Shown: in pieces, positions 48,922-58,123 of the stretch
Layout of the letters: every line of letters begins with the position of its first letter
How positions within the stretch are numbered: position 1 is the first letter of the stretch
NCBI RefSeq assembly: GCF_900102625.1
Contig: NZ_FMZC01000002.1
Span: 124,001-188,000 of the forward strand
Source: Paracidovorax valerianellae
GTDB taxonomy: Bacteria > Pseudomonadota > Gammaproteobacteria > Burkholderiales > Burkholderiaceae_C
Reading direction: 5' to 3'
Length of the DNA: 64,000 bases
Translations under genes and position numbers: made by a program
The notes under the pieces: model-generated
The model's input: the letters and a program-made list of their open reading frames with translations, nothing else
Database searches by the model: none
Told to the model about the DNA's origin: nothing

Positions 48922-49123
48922 TGGCCAATGGTAGGGGACGGCATCGCCTCACCGGTGAAGCCCGTCACCACGGCTTGAGAGGCCAGATCGCAACCTAACA
49001 CCAGTCTGGATGGACTGGCCGAATGCGACCGGCCGAACGGCAGGCATCAGGACGAGCACCGCCACAGGGTGATGGATACCGCATGCGCTGCACCAGGTAG
49101 CCGCCGCTCCAGCAGGGCTCAGG

Positions 49124-49759
49124 TCATTGGCAGTTCCATCCGGTCCCGGCGCGGCTGCAGGTTCGCCCGGTGGGACCGGTGAGGACGTCCGGACCGGATT
49201 TGCGATAGATCGCGCCTGCCGTGTCGTAGCAAAAGCCTGCGTCGCAACTGGCGATCGTCGGGACCGGGGTGGTGATGATCTTCGGGGGTTCCTGCATCAG
49301 CGGGGTGTTGCTACCGCAACTGGCATTGACTTGCGCAATAGCCGCATTGGTCCGCATGCGTTTCTCGTCCTGGGAGAGCGTCCGGATACTCGATACGAAC
49401 TCCAGTTCCTTCTGTGCGCTGCGGCAGGCCGGGGTGTCGGCCGGGGACACAGAGGTCCCGTTCTGAGCGACCGACGATGCCTCTGCACGCTGGCGCCGCT
49501 GAAACTCCTGTTCATCGCGCTCTGCCACCCGATCCTGGTGTTTTCGCTCCAGGGCCCCTGCCGCCTGCGCGCGCTCCCGCGTGATTTCGTCGGCACTTTT
49601 AGGACGTTCCAGCAGCTCGCCCGTTTGGTTTGCAGCGCAGGGAACATCCGCGTAGGCGGTCTTGCCTGCTGCATCCGTGCAGCGGTGGACCTGGGCGTTG
49701 GCAGCGAAGGCAGCGGACACGCACACGGCGGCGCAGAGGAGTGACTTGAAGATTTTCAT
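49124..49759 (-). CDS. DUF4124 domain secreted protein
   Basis: Encodes 211 residues. The chosen start at 49759 (MKIFKSLLCAAVCVSAAFAA) has a signal peptide; a longer GTG start at 49843 would add a non-signal leader. The mature N-terminus is the DUF4124 pattern QVHRCTDAAGKTAYADVPCA. A Glu/Arg/Gln-rich helical region follows, then a tail with Cys pairs (CDAGFCYDTAGAIYRKSG; GRTCSRAGTGWNC). Small secreted DUF4124 proteins are common in Xanthomonas and Stenotrophomonas. Function unknown. Confidence 0.8.
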   Translation of the reverse strand: MKIFKSLLCAAVCVSAAFAANAQVHRCTDAAGKTAYADVPCAANQTGELLERPKSADEITRERAQAAGALERKHQDRVAERDEQEFQRRQRAEASSVAQNGTSVSPADTPACRSAQKELEFVSSIRTLSQDEKRMRTNAAIAQVNASCGSNTPLMQEPPKIITTPVPTIASCDAGFCYDTAGAIYRKSGPDVLTGPTGRTCSRAGTGWNCQ

Positions 49760-49953
49760 GTAGCGATCCGCAAGGGTTAACAGGGTGCGTGATTCCCCAT
49801 CAACGCATGAGCGGACTGCATAGTTGTCTGAGGCTCCTGCCACATTGCAACAAACTGCTACAACACTTCAAACCGTGCGTACTGCAACGCAGAGGCGCCA
49901 ACTGCGGGATGGAAGTGGAAGGCCCTGCCCTGGACCTTCCACTTCCACGGCCA

Positions 49954-50556
49954 TCACGGCATGTATTTGATCGTCAGTAACGCGTTGGGCGCGATGCATC
50001 CGGTTCTTTGCGCCAGGATCACCCAACCAGACGGTACCGGTGCCACGTTGCAAACCTCCATGGTGCCCAGTTCAGGGCGAGCCTCGCGGATTTCCCAATA
50101 GGCGTATCCCGGTAACCCACACCCTTTCGCGACGGAGGTGACGACCCATCCCGGCGGAACGCTGGAGGCGGGAACGTTGCACATGGAGAAACTGATGCTG
50201 TTCGGCGCTGCATACCGGATCTGGTAGTTGGGAACGCCAGCGATGCAGCCGCCCTGGACGTAGGTCACCGCCCATCCCCGTGGCACCGCCGTCAGGCCGC
50301 ACATGTTCATCGTGCCGCGGGCCGGATCCACCCTGCGTATTTCATACAAGCCATTGCCGGATCCACAGCCGGCGCGAATCGACGTCACCACCCAGCCTTC
50401 GGGAATGGGAACGTTGGCACAGATTTCCATCAGGTCAATGGAGTTGGGCGACTGCAGACTCATCGTACTAGTCTGTCCCCCTTGCACACCCGCAATCGCG
50501 ATGACTGGACACAGCGCAACGGCGGCTGCCACCACCAGCTTGATCAAATTCCTCAC
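49954..50556 (-). CDS. Secreted protein of four Cys-pair repeats
   Basis: Encodes 200 residues from a GTG start preceded by AAGGGAATTGCT. The signal peptide is LIKLVVAAAVALCPVIAIAG. Four repeats of about 38 residues follow: MEICANVPIPEGWVVTSIRA, MNMCGLTAVPRGWAVTYVQG, FSMCNVPASSVPPGWVVTSV and MEVCNVAPVPSGWVILAQRT, each ending in Gly-Cys. Each repeat has Met/Cys at the start, Gly-Trp in the middle and Gly-Cys at the end, so the two Cys probably form a disulfide. A small beta-rich repeat protein of unknown function. No family recognised. Confidence 0.75.
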   Translation of the reverse strand: MRNLIKLVVAAAVALCPVIAIAGVQGGQTSTMSLQSPNSIDLMEICANVPIPEGWVVTSIRAGCGSGNGLYEIRRVDPARGTMNMCGLTAVPRGWAVTYVQGGCIAGVPNYQIRYAAPNSISFSMCNVPASSVPPGWVVTSVAKGCGLPGYAYWEIREARPELGTMEVCNVAPVPSGWVILAQRTGCIAPNALLTIKYMP

Positions 50557-50788
50557 AGCAATTCCCTTGTTGTTATCAAATGAATGAATCAGCGAATGAA
50601 CTCACTCACATCCTTTTCTAGGCACGCATGTGCCAACGAATGAGTACATCAGGGAAAGACGAATGGAGAGGAATGGGCCCCCACTTCAGACAACAAGCAC
50701 CACCAAAAATGTGGAGCGCCATCACAGTTGTCGAGCCTGCCACGCGTCACCAGCGGAAGGCGTCGCTTAAAATTTACGGCCACGGGGG

Positions 50789-53779
50789 ATGCGTTTGGAA
50801 ACCACAAAAACGATGAACGGAACGGTCGCCATGCCAACCGTGACCGTCAAAGAGTCATGGCTTGACGTGTGGTTCTGCTTTCGCAAGCCACTCGCTCTAG
50901 AGCTCTCCGCTCAGACGGTGACGTTCGACGGAACATGCATCGGGTATTGGCAACTGACCTCGGTGCAAGAGAAGGCGCCGTCGTGGTTCCTACCAAGGTG
51001 GTTGGACCGCTCGTACCTCTTGCTGACTTATCAAGAAAATCAGCAACAACGGGATTTCACCCTCGTCCTGCGCAGCAACTCAGGGGCTTCCACACGGCAG
51101 TCGATCTTGCAGCGTGTCCAGCTGAAGCTGGTGCAGATGCTAGATTCGGCGCATCAAAAGCTGGTCCCTCTTCGGTACGACCTGGACGAAGCATATCGAT
51201 CGGGCCGTTACGTTCGACATTCTCAGGCGGAGCGGATTGTCGACAAGTATTCAGTGATGGTCCAGAAGATGGCGCCGCACCTCAATGCGCTGCATAGACA
51301 TCCATTGCTGGAACCCGGCGACAGGGTTCGTGCAAGGGCATTGAAAGAAGAATTCGATGGCCTAGCCAAACCCGTTATCGACCCTGATGCGTACCGCCAG
51401 GATCACAACGAGCGGTACATTGGCTATCAAGCCCAGTTGGAAGCCGACTACTTCAACCAGGTCGAAAGCAGCCCGCTGACCGAAGAGCAGGTCAAAGCTG
51501 CGCTGGTGTTTGAAGATGCAACCCTGGTCGTTGCCGCGGCAGGTTCAGGCAAGAGTTCATGCATCGTCGGCAAGATCGGCTTCGCGCTCAAATCCGGTAT
51601 GTTCAAGGACCACGAGATCATCGCACTGGCCTACAACGCGAAGGCTGCCGAAAGCCTGGAAAAGCGGCTGTCCCAGAAGCTCTCGAAGGCCATTGGGCGC
51701 AAGGTGACAGTGGCGTCGAGAACCTTCCATTCTTTTGGTCTGTCTGTGCTGGTTGAGGCCAATGGAGAAGGCATCCGGCCGCGCGTACTCAAGGAGGATG
51801 CAGGAGAGGAAGGACGTTTCTTGCGCACCGTCATTGCAGGATTGAAGGACAAGGATCTCGCCTTCCAGCAGGCACTCGCCGACTGGCTCTTGTTCGCACC
51901 CTTCGAAGACCCCAGCCCCTTCGGCGTGACCGGCGATCTGGAAGAATGCGCCCGGCGCTACGAGGAATGCTGTCGGCAGCGCATCAAAGCGAAGAGAGAA
52001 GAGGGAAAGGAAAGCTACGTACCCACCATTCCGACCCTGGACCCGGCGATCCCGGTGCGCTCCCTGGAAGAGCGCAGCATCGTGAACTGGCTGGTTCTGC
52101 GGGGCATTCCATTCTCGTATGAACTGCCTGATTGGGACGGCGCAAAGCTGCTTGGACTCGGAGTCTCGGAAACATCGAAGAAGCAGCGCCCCTACAAGCC
52201 AGATTTCACCTATCGCCGGACTGACCGCCTGCACGATGGTACGCAACGCGAGGTACGTATCATGCACGAGCATTTCGGATTGGATGCTGATGGGCGAGCA
52301 CCTGCATGGATGGGGGGCGCCCAGTACGAAGCGCAAGCCCGCAGTAAGAGAGCGATGTTCAAGAAGCGAGTAGCCAGCAGCCAACGCACCAAGAATCCCG
52401 TCGTTTTCTTCGAGACTACCTCAGCCCAGTTGCGCGATGGCACGCTGTGGGCCCATCTGGAGCAGTCGCTCAAGGGTGCCGGCATCCTGGTGGGTCCGCC
52501 CTCCCAAGACGTGTACCGGCGGGCGATCGCCAGCTTCGGGCCCATAGAAGAACGCGAGAAGCTCATCATGGACTTCGTGCTGCGGTTCAAGGATTCGGGG
52601 CTCACGGAAGCACAGGTCTTCGACGAAGCAAAGCAGCAGCCCAACTCGTGGCGCGCAGGCCTGTTCTTGAAGGTGGCTTTTACGGTCTTCCATGCTTACC
52701 AAAAAGCGTTGAGGGAGGCAGGCAAGATCGACTACGCCGACATGCTGCGCGAGGCGGTGGCTGCGCTACGCGATGGCCGCGTCAAAACACCATATCGGTT
52801 TCTCTTGGTGGACGAGTTCCAGGACATCGCACGTCTGCGGGCAGACCTTGTGAAGTCCGTCCTTGACCAGGCCCCCCACGAGTCGATCGTGTTCTGCGTG
52901 GGCGATGACTGGCAGACCATCAATCGGTTCTCCGGATCCGACGTCAGCATCTTCAAGAACATCGGCGCCCACTTCGGACGCCATGAGCGCCAGTTGATGC
53001 TGTCACGCACTTTCCGCTGTTCCAGCGGGATCGCGACGCTGGCCCGCGAACTGGTGCTGAAGAATGCCAACCAGTTCGACAAGCCCGTGCATGCCCGGCC
53101 GGACCGGCTGACCCAGTGCGTGCGTGTCGTTCTTCACAAGCCAGGCGCGGAGCATCGGATGCCAGCACTGGAGACGCAGCTTGCAAGCCTGATCGACACC
53201 GGCCGAGCCCTGGGCATCACGATTCCGTCTGTGCAGATCCTCACCCGCACGACGGCCGAAACAACGGCGCCGCAGGGGCTGGAATCGGAGGAAGCGATCA
53301 AGGCACTGAAATCCAGGTACGACGGCAAGCTGGATGTGCAGGCCATGAGCCTGCATGGGTCCAAGGGCCTGGAGGCCGATTTCGTGGTGTTGGTCGGATT
53401 CGACTCTGGCTTTCGAGGGTTCCCGGACGAACGCGCACCGGAGCCGTTGCTGGACTTGGTCTTGCCAAAGCTCGCCAACGAAAACGAAGAAGAACGCCGA
53501 TTACTCTACGTCGGCCTCACCCGGGCCAAACATCTGGTCGTGATCCTGGCAAATGGGGAGGCACCGAGCGAGTATGCCCTTGAGCTGTCGGCACTGTCGG
53601 AAGAGCACGCTTTTATCGACTGGATCAACCTGGGTGCCCAGCGTGCAACGTGTCCGAAATGCACGAAAGGATCGCTATTGATGCACTCCAACGGGCGCAG
53701 GCTCGATTGCTCACGCTCCAGCCGCTGCGGCTACCGGGCTTGGGTAGGCCAGGCCGCAAAACCCACTTCCATTCATTGA
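50789..53779 (+). CDS. DNA helicase IV-like (UvrD/Rep superfamily 1) helicase with zinc finger
   Basis: Encodes 996 residues. Walker A is VAAAGSGKSSCIVGKIGFAL (Gly252-Ser257 region), followed by IIALAYNAKAAESLEKRL (motif Ia) and SRTFHSFGL. The Walker B box is FLLVDEFQDIARLRADL (about residue 672-685), then FCVGDDWQTINRFSGSD (motif III), LMLSRTFRCSSGI (motif IV), MSLHGSKGLEADFVVLVG (motif V) and RRLLYVGLTRAKHLVVI (motif VI). The segment RIMHEHFGLDADGRAPAWMG is typical of the helicase IV group. The C-terminus has a zinc finger (CPKCTKGSLLMHSNG...CSRSSRC). It is much longer than E. coli HelD (684). Repair-type helicase; a defence function is possible but not shown. Confidence 0.88.
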   Translation: MRLETTKTMNGTVAMPTVTVKESWLDVWFCFRKPLALELSAQTVTFDGTCIGYWQLTSVQEKAPSWFLPRWLDRSYLLLTYQENQQQRDFTLVLRSNSGASTRQSILQRVQLKLVQMLDSAHQKLVPLRYDLDEAYRSGRYVRHSQAERIVDKYSVMVQKMAPHLNALHRHPLLEPGDRVRARALKEEFDGLAKPVIDPDAYRQDHNERYIGYQAQLEADYFNQVESSPLTEEQVKAALVFEDATLVVAAAGSGKSSCIVGKIGFALKSGMFKDHEIIALAYNAKAAESLEKRLSQKLSKAIGRKVTVASRTFHSFGLSVLVEANGEGIRPRVLKEDAGEEGRFLRTVIAGLKDKDLAFQQALADWLLFAPFEDPSPFGVTGDLEECARRYEECCRQRIKAKREEGKESYVPTIPTLDPAIPVRSLEERSIVNWLVLRGIPFSYELPDWDGAKLLGLGVSETSKKQRPYKPDFTYRRTDRLHDGTQREVRIMHEHFGLDADGRAPAWMGGAQYEAQARSKRAMFKKRVASSQRTKNPVVFFETTSAQLRDGTLWAHLEQSLKGAGILVGPPSQDVYRRAIASFGPIEEREKLIMDFVLRFKDSGLTEAQVFDEAKQQPNSWRAGLFLKVAFTVFHAYQKALREAGKIDYADMLREAVAALRDGRVKTPYRFLLVDEFQDIARLRADLVKSVLDQAPHESIVFCVGDDWQTINRFSGSDVSIFKNIGAHFGRHERQLMLSRTFRCSSGIATLARELVLKNANQFDKPVHARPDRLTQCVRVVLHKPGAEHRMPALETQLASLIDTGRALGITIPSVQILTRTTAETTAPQGLESEEAIKALKSRYDGKLDVQAMSLHGSKGLEADFVVLVGFDSGFRGFPDERAPEPLLDLVLPKLANENEEERRLLYVGLTRAKHLVVILANGEAPSEYALELSALSEEHAFIDWINLGAQRATCPKCTKGSLLMHSNGRRLDCSRSSRCGYRAWVGQAAKPTSIH

Positions 53780-54001
53780 AGCCGCAGGACGATTGGCGCC
53801 TTATTGGACGTTCGGATTAGATCCTGACCGTGACGCGGCCAGGGAGTCGTATGCAAGGAAAACACCTCATCGATAACGACCGCGCTGGGAACGCCATGGT
53901 CACTGCAGAGCTCAGCATGCGACTTCTCCATGCCACCACGAACATCACACCGCATCGGCTTGCGCCGCTTGCCCGTGCAGCATCAAAGCAAGTTCTGCAA
54001 G

Positions 54002-54823
54002 CTATGGTTTGAACTTAACCCGTTGGCTGCCTTTTTCTGCGTGGTGCAGGTAGATCGAACACTGGCGCCAGCGCTGCTGAACTGCGATGGATGGAATGGC
54101 TTCAAGTACAGCGTTGAGTTTCTTGTTGGTCCATGCTTTACCGTCGGGTGGTCGTACGGTCACCCGCGACGGAAGGTGGCCACCGACACGCATGACAATG
54201 TAGCCGCCTGATTCCAGGCCGAATCCCGTCGAATACCTTGGGTTGCGGCGATCCGAGTTCATTTGAACCACGTGGATACGTAGCTTTTTTACGAGCAGGC
54301 AGATGGCCTTGAATCTCGCATCGCTCCATAAATCGCTGGTTCGCCGATTGGTGGCATCGATGGGCGTTTCACCCTCACGAGGGCTGGCTGGGTATCTTGC
54401 TTCCAATGTGACTGCCTTGCTCAAAAATTGCAGCAGATCACGCGGTGCGATCTGCGCATCGATCCCCAGGTCATCGGCCAGCCGCTTGTAGTCGTGGCTG
54501 TACTGCCTGATGTCGGTCAGGAAAAGCGCTTCGGGACAGTGCGTGAGCCACTGGGCCAATCCGGCCTTTAAGTACATCTCTACCGCGTAACCCATCAGAA
54601 GGACCGATGCCCTGGGATTACCGGTAAGGGCAACCATTTGACCGTGGCGCAAGCGTTCGATTTTCCCTGCTTTGATTTTCCTTTTGATGAGTAGCCAACG
54701 CGCACGGATCGAGCGCGCGGTCGCGGCCAGTCCGTCGCCTTCCTCAACCCACGCCCGCGCATCCGCCTGCCCATGCTTTGAGCTGCCCAGACGCTTTTCT
54801 ACAGGGTTCACCGGCTCATTCAT
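54002..54823 (-). CDS. HEPN-like helical protein
   Basis: Encodes 273 residues, convergent with the helicase (223 bases between). The central helices RASVLLMGYAVEMYLKAGLA, QYSHDYKRLADDLGIDAQ and LQFLSKAVTLEARYPASP fit the pattern of HEPN domains that pair with nucleotidyltransferases (Gly-Tyr-x-x-Glu...Leu-Lys, His-Asp, Ala-Arg-Tyr-Pro). The R-x4-6-H catalytic motif is not seen. The rest (LLVKKLRIHVVQMNSDRR; GYIVMRVGGHLPSRVTVRPP) is strand-rich and unrecognised. It is the last cargo gene before transfer module 2. Function unknown. Confidence 0.65.
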   Translation of the reverse strand: MNEPVNPVEKRLGSSKHGQADARAWVEEGDGLAATARSIRARWLLIKRKIKAGKIERLRHGQMVALTGNPRASVLLMGYAVEMYLKAGLAQWLTHCPEALFLTDIRQYSHDYKRLADDLGIDAQIAPRDLLQFLSKAVTLEARYPASPREGETPIDATNRRTSDLWSDARFKAICLLVKKLRIHVVQMNSDRRNPRYSTGFGLESGGYIVMRVGGHLPSRVTVRPPDGKAWTNKKLNAVLEAIPSIAVQQRWRQCSIYLHHAEKGSQRVKFKP

Positions 54824-55012
54824 TCGTCGTCCCTTTCAAAAATTTGCGCCAAACGGTTGCCGGCACACCCGATCACTATTGAACATCAAGGCCCACCGCG
54901 CGAGCGTCCTGAATTGCTGACAAAGCGGTGGCGGACCTGTCCCCATTGATGGCGGCGTACCGGCGCCCCCCGCCGCAGCATCGAGTCTCCCCACCGCCCA
55001 AGGAGACCCGAC

Positions 55013-55405
55013 ATGACCTCGCGTGCCACGGCCAGCCACGACGCTCCCGTCCACCTCCCCCTGTGCGGCGTGCTGGCCGTGGCACTCCTTTGTGGCGGCG
55101 TCGCATCGGCGCACGCCGATCCCGCCATCGAACGCGAGCAACTGACGAGCGCCATCCGCCTGCTTGATCAGTTAGACCGCATCGCCCTGGCATCGGACAC
55201 CACGGCGGCTGTGCAACCGGCCCGATACCACTTCGACTATGCCCGCCTGCGCGACGACGTGGGCCGCATGCGAGCGGGCTTTGCCAGTTACCTCACGCCC
55301 CAGCGCGCGCAGCCGCGCGACCCGTCGTCTCTGGCGGGCCATTACACCCGCGAGGACGCCCGCGAGAGCACCAGCCCTTCACCGCAGCAGGAGCGATCGC
55401 GATGA
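55013..55405 (+). CDS. RAQPRD family ICE protein (PFL_4701)
   Basis: Encodes 130 residues, ATG after CCAAGGAGACCCGAC. A signal peptide (LCGVLAVALLCGGVASAHAD) is followed by EREQLTSAIRLLDQLDRIAL, ARLRDDVGRMRAGFASYLTP and the eponymous QRAQPRDPSSLAGHY (about residue 98-112). The family is the first gene of the MPF-G core in PFGI-1 ICEs and is a small periplasmic protein of unknown role. The stop overlaps the next start by 4 bases. Confidence 0.95.
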   Translation: MTSRATASHDAPVHLPLCGVLAVALLCGGVASAHADPAIEREQLTSAIRLLDQLDRIALASDTTAAVQPARYHFDYARLRDDVGRMRAGFASYLTPQRAQPRDPSSLAGHYTREDARESTSPSPQQERSR

Positions 55406-55641
55406 CCGCGAGCGCCGATCAGATCGCCGCGTTCCAGGCCAACGGCGGCTTCACGCCCTCGGCCGTTTCAACCGTGGTGCTGAGCTTCGTGTTCGCCGTC
55501 CTGCTGCTGTGGGGCGTCTGGGCCCTGCGCACGGCCTATGTCGGCTGGGCCGAGCACCGGATTTCGCAACGGCAGTTCCTGGGCGTGATCGCCCGCTTCC
55601 TCGCGATGTACCTGGTGCTGAGCTTCTTCCTGCTTTCCTGA
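55402..55641 (+). CDS. TIGR03758 family ICE membrane protein (DUF3262)
   Basis: Encodes 79 residues with two membrane segments (AVSTVVLSFVFAVLLLWGVW; FLGVIARFLAMYLVLSFFLL) joined by LRTAYVGWAEHRISQRQ. The start ATGA overlaps the RAQPRD stop. The family is a small inner-membrane component of the ICE secretion channel, next to the pilin-like TIGR03745 gene. Likely VirB2/VirB3-like in position. Confidence 0.92.
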   Translation: MTASADQIAAFQANGGFTPSAVSTVVLSFVFAVLLLWGVWALRTAYVGWAEHRISQRQFLGVIARFLAMYLVLSFFLLS

Positions 55642-55660
55642 TGACCGCCAAGGATTTGCC

Positions 55661-56029
55661 ATGAACCTCCCCACCCGCCTTCGCTGCCGTGCTGCGAGCA
55701 TCGCTGGCACCGCGCTCGCGACCACCCTCCTGCCGCTGCCCCCGGCGGCACGCGCCTCGGGTCTGCCCACCATGGAGGACCCCTCGCGCGGTGCCGGCAG
55801 CGGCATCCTCAAAACCTTACAAAACTACGGCTACGACATCGTGTTGCTGGTGGCCCTGCTGGTGGTGGCGTCGATGTTCATCGGCGTCTGCTACCACGCC
55901 TACACGCGCTACTCGGAAATCCACACCGGCCGCGCGACGTGGGGCCAGTTCGGCCTGACCGTAGCCGTGGGCGCGATGCTCCTGGTAGTCGGCATCTGGC
56001 TGCTCACCAAGGCCACGGCGATCCTGTAA
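55661..56029 (+). CDS. TIGR03745 family pilin-like ICE membrane protein (DUF2976)
   Basis: Encodes 122 residues. A long signal peptide (ATTLLPLPPAARASGLPTME) leads to two membrane segments (YDIVLLVALLVVASMFIGVC; FGLTVAVGAMLLVVGIWLLT) with YHAYTRYSEIHTGRATWGQ between them. This is the TrbC/VirB2-like pilin arrangement. It is the likely conjugative pilus subunit of the element. The stop and next ATG overlap by one base (TAATG). Confidence 0.92.
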   Translation: MNLPTRLRCRAASIAGTALATTLLPLPPAARASGLPTMEDPSRGAGSGILKTLQNYGYDIVLLVALLVVASMFIGVCYHAYTRYSEIHTGRATWGQFGLTVAVGAMLLVVGIWLLTKATAIL

Positions 56030-56457
56030 TGGCGCTCCCTGACACACCGCGCGACGGCCTCGTGGCCTTCCTGCCGCATCGCCTGAACCGCCAGCCCGTG
56101 GTCGTGCGCGGCCTCACAGCCGACGAGCTCTGGATCTGCGCGGGCCTGTCCGCCGCGGCCGGGCTGATCGCGGGCCTGCCGCTGGCCTGGCTCACGCGCA
56201 GCGTGGCCATGGTGCCGACGCTGATCGTGGCGGGCATCGCCGCGGGTGTGTTCATCGGCGGCGGACTTCTGCGCCGTCAAAAGCGCGGGCGCCCCGACAC
56301 CTGGCTGTACCGGCAGATGCAGTGGCAACTGGCGCTGCGCCATCCCCACTGGGCCGCCCGGTTCGGTGGCCGCGGCCTGGTGACCCGCACGGGTGGCTGG
56401 ACCACGCGCCGCGCGTCGCGCATTCGCCGCACCCGGCCGCGGGGCCGCACGCCATGA
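56029..56457 (+). CDS. TIGR03750 family conjugal transfer protein (DUF3487)
   Basis: Encodes 142 residues. Two membrane segments (LWICAGLSAAAGLIAGLPLA; VAMVPTLIVAGIAAGVFIGG) are followed by a basic cytoplasmic tail with RRQKRGRPDTWLYRQMQWQL, the family signature, analogous to VirB3/TraL. The start overlaps the TIGR03745 stop (TAATG). The Arg-rich C-terminus (RTGGWTTRRASRIRRTRPRG) could contact the ATPase. Confidence 0.92.
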   Translation: MALPDTPRDGLVAFLPHRLNRQPVVVRGLTADELWICAGLSAAAGLIAGLPLAWLTRSVAMVPTLIVAGIAAGVFIGGGLLRRQKRGRPDTWLYRQMQWQLALRHPHWAARFGGRGLVTRTGGWTTRRASRIRRTRPRGRTP

Positions 56458-57173
56458 GCCGCTTCAAGAACGAAGTGGCGCACCTGCAGGCCCACGTCAC
56501 CACCCTGCGGCGTGGCGGTGCGGCGCTGTTCGCGTTGGCGCTGCTGCTGGGCCTGGGTTGGTGGAACGCGCCCCGCCACCTCACGATCCATGTGCCGCCG
56601 GATCTGCGCTCGGGCAGTACGCGCAAGTGGTGGGACGTGCCGCCCGAGAGCGTGTATGCGTTCGCCCTCTACGTCTTCCAGCAGCTCAACCGCTGGCCGA
56701 CCAACGGCGAGGACGACTACCCGCGCAATCTGCGTGCCCTGTCCGCCTACCTCACGCCCGCCTGCCAGGCCCTGCTGCAGCAGGACTACGAAACCCGGCG
56801 CAACAACGGTGAGCTGCGCCAGCGCGTGCGGGGCCTGTACGAGTTGCCCGGCCGCGGCTACGGCGACGACCCCGCGCTGCGGGTCAAGGTGCTGTCCGAG
56901 CGCGATTGGGTGGTCACCCTGGACGTCAGCGCCGACGAGTACTACGGCGGCGAGCAGGTCAAGCGGGCGCTGGTGCGCTATCCGCTGAAGGTCGTGCGCC
57001 TGGACGTCGATCCCGAGCGCAATCCGTTCGGACTGGCGCTGGACTGCTACAGCGGCACGCCGCAGCGCATCGCGCCGCCCACGCCTGCAGCCTCGGCGCC
57101 AGCCCCCACCACGGTGCCCTCCACGCTCGCGCCCACCACTCCAACCCCCACGCTGTCCGGAGGCCATCCATGA
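56454..57173 (+). CDS. PFL_4703/TIGR03746 family ICE protein (DUF2895)
   Basis: Encodes 239 residues. A single N-terminal membrane segment (GAALFALALLLGLGWW, about 20-35) is followed by VYAFALYVFQQLNRWPTNGE and LSAYLTPACQALLQQDYETR; the rest is a periplasmic VirB8/TraE-like domain with DDPALRVKVLSERDWVVTLD. A Pro/Thr-rich tail ends the protein. Structural scaffold of the channel. ATGA overlaps on both sides. Confidence 0.9.
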   Translation: MSRFKNEVAHLQAHVTTLRRGGAALFALALLLGLGWWNAPRHLTIHVPPDLRSGSTRKWWDVPPESVYAFALYVFQQLNRWPTNGEDDYPRNLRALSAYLTPACQALLQQDYETRRNNGELRQRVRGLYELPGRGYGDDPALRVKVLSERDWVVTLDVSADEYYGGEQVKRALVRYPLKVVRLDVDPERNPFGLALDCYSGTPQRIAPPTPAASAPAPTTVPSTLAPTTPTPTLSGGHP

Positions 57174-58123
57174 AGCGCTTCGTCCTGCCCCTGGCGCTGG
57201 GCGCCTGCGTCCTGTGGGGCGGCGCGCCCGCGGCCCACGCGCTGCAGATCCTGCGCTGGGAGCGCCTGCCGCTCGCCGTGCCGCTGCGCATCGGCGAGGA
57301 GCGCGTCCTCTTCATCGACCGCAACGTGCGCGTCGGCGTGCCGGCCGAGATCGCCGACCGCCTGCGCGTGCAGAGCGCAGGCGGCGCGATCTACCTCAAG
57401 GCCAGCGAGGCGATCGAGCCGACGCGCCTGCAGTTGCAGGACGCCGACAGCGGTGCGCTGATCCTGCTGGACATCGCCGCCGAGCCGGCGAAGGACGGAC
57501 AGGCGCCGCTGGAGCCAGTGCGCATCGTCGAGGGCGAGGCACCGGGTCCCCGCTATGGCGCGCGCGATCGCGCAGGCGGCGCCGCCGACACCGAACCGCC
57601 AGCCGATGCCACGGCCCCATCGACATCGGAGGCCGCATCCACCGCCCGGCGCGAAACCCCCATCGCGGTGGTGCTCACCCGCTACGCCGCCCAGAACCTG
57701 TACGCGCCCTTGCGCACCGTGGAGCCCGTGCGCGGGGTCACGCAGGCCACCCTGCGCCGCGGCCTGGACCTGGACACCCTGGCACCGTCCCTACCCGTGC
57801 GGGCGCAGCCGCTCGCCGCCTGGCGCATGGAAGACCAATGGGTCACCGCAGTCCGACTGACCAACACCTCGCCGCGCTGGATCGACCTCGATCCGCGCAC
57901 GCTGCTGGGCGACTTCGTGGCAGCGACTTTCCAGCACCCGGGCCTGGGACCGGCGGGCGATCCGACCGATACCACGGTGCTGTACCTGGTGACGCGCGGG
58001 CGTGGCCTGGCCGACGCCTTGCTGCCGCGCATCAGCCGCATCGACGCCGCGCAGAACCTGCCGCGCGCTTCCGGCAACGAGGCGGATGCGGCGCCATCCC
58101 CGGGAGACCCGCATGCAAAGTAA
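57170..58123 (+). CDS. TIGR03749 family ICE protein (DUF3438)
   Basis: Encodes 317 residues. A signal peptide (VLPLALGACVLWGGAPAAHA) is followed by strands (QILRWERLPLAVPLRIGEER; VLFIDRNVRVGVPAEIADRL) and a flexible linker with many Ala, Asp and Thr (about 120-160). Then come TPIAVVLTRYAAQNLYAPLR and DQWVTAVRLTNTSPRWIDLD. This is the TraK/VirB9-like outer-membrane core protein of the MPF-G channel. It overlaps the next gene by 11 bases. Confidence 0.9.
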   Translation: MKRFVLPLALGACVLWGGAPAAHALQILRWERLPLAVPLRIGEERVLFIDRNVRVGVPAEIADRLRVQSAGGAIYLKASEAIEPTRLQLQDADSGALILLDIAAEPAKDGQAPLEPVRIVEGEAPGPRYGARDRAGGAADTEPPADATAPSTSEAASTARRETPIAVVLTRYAAQNLYAPLRTVEPVRGVTQATLRRGLDLDTLAPSLPVRAQPLAAWRMEDQWVTAVRLTNTSPRWIDLDPRTLLGDFVAATFQHPGLGPAGDPTDTTVLYLVTRGRGLADALLPRISRIDAAQNLPRASGNEADAAPSPGDPHAK

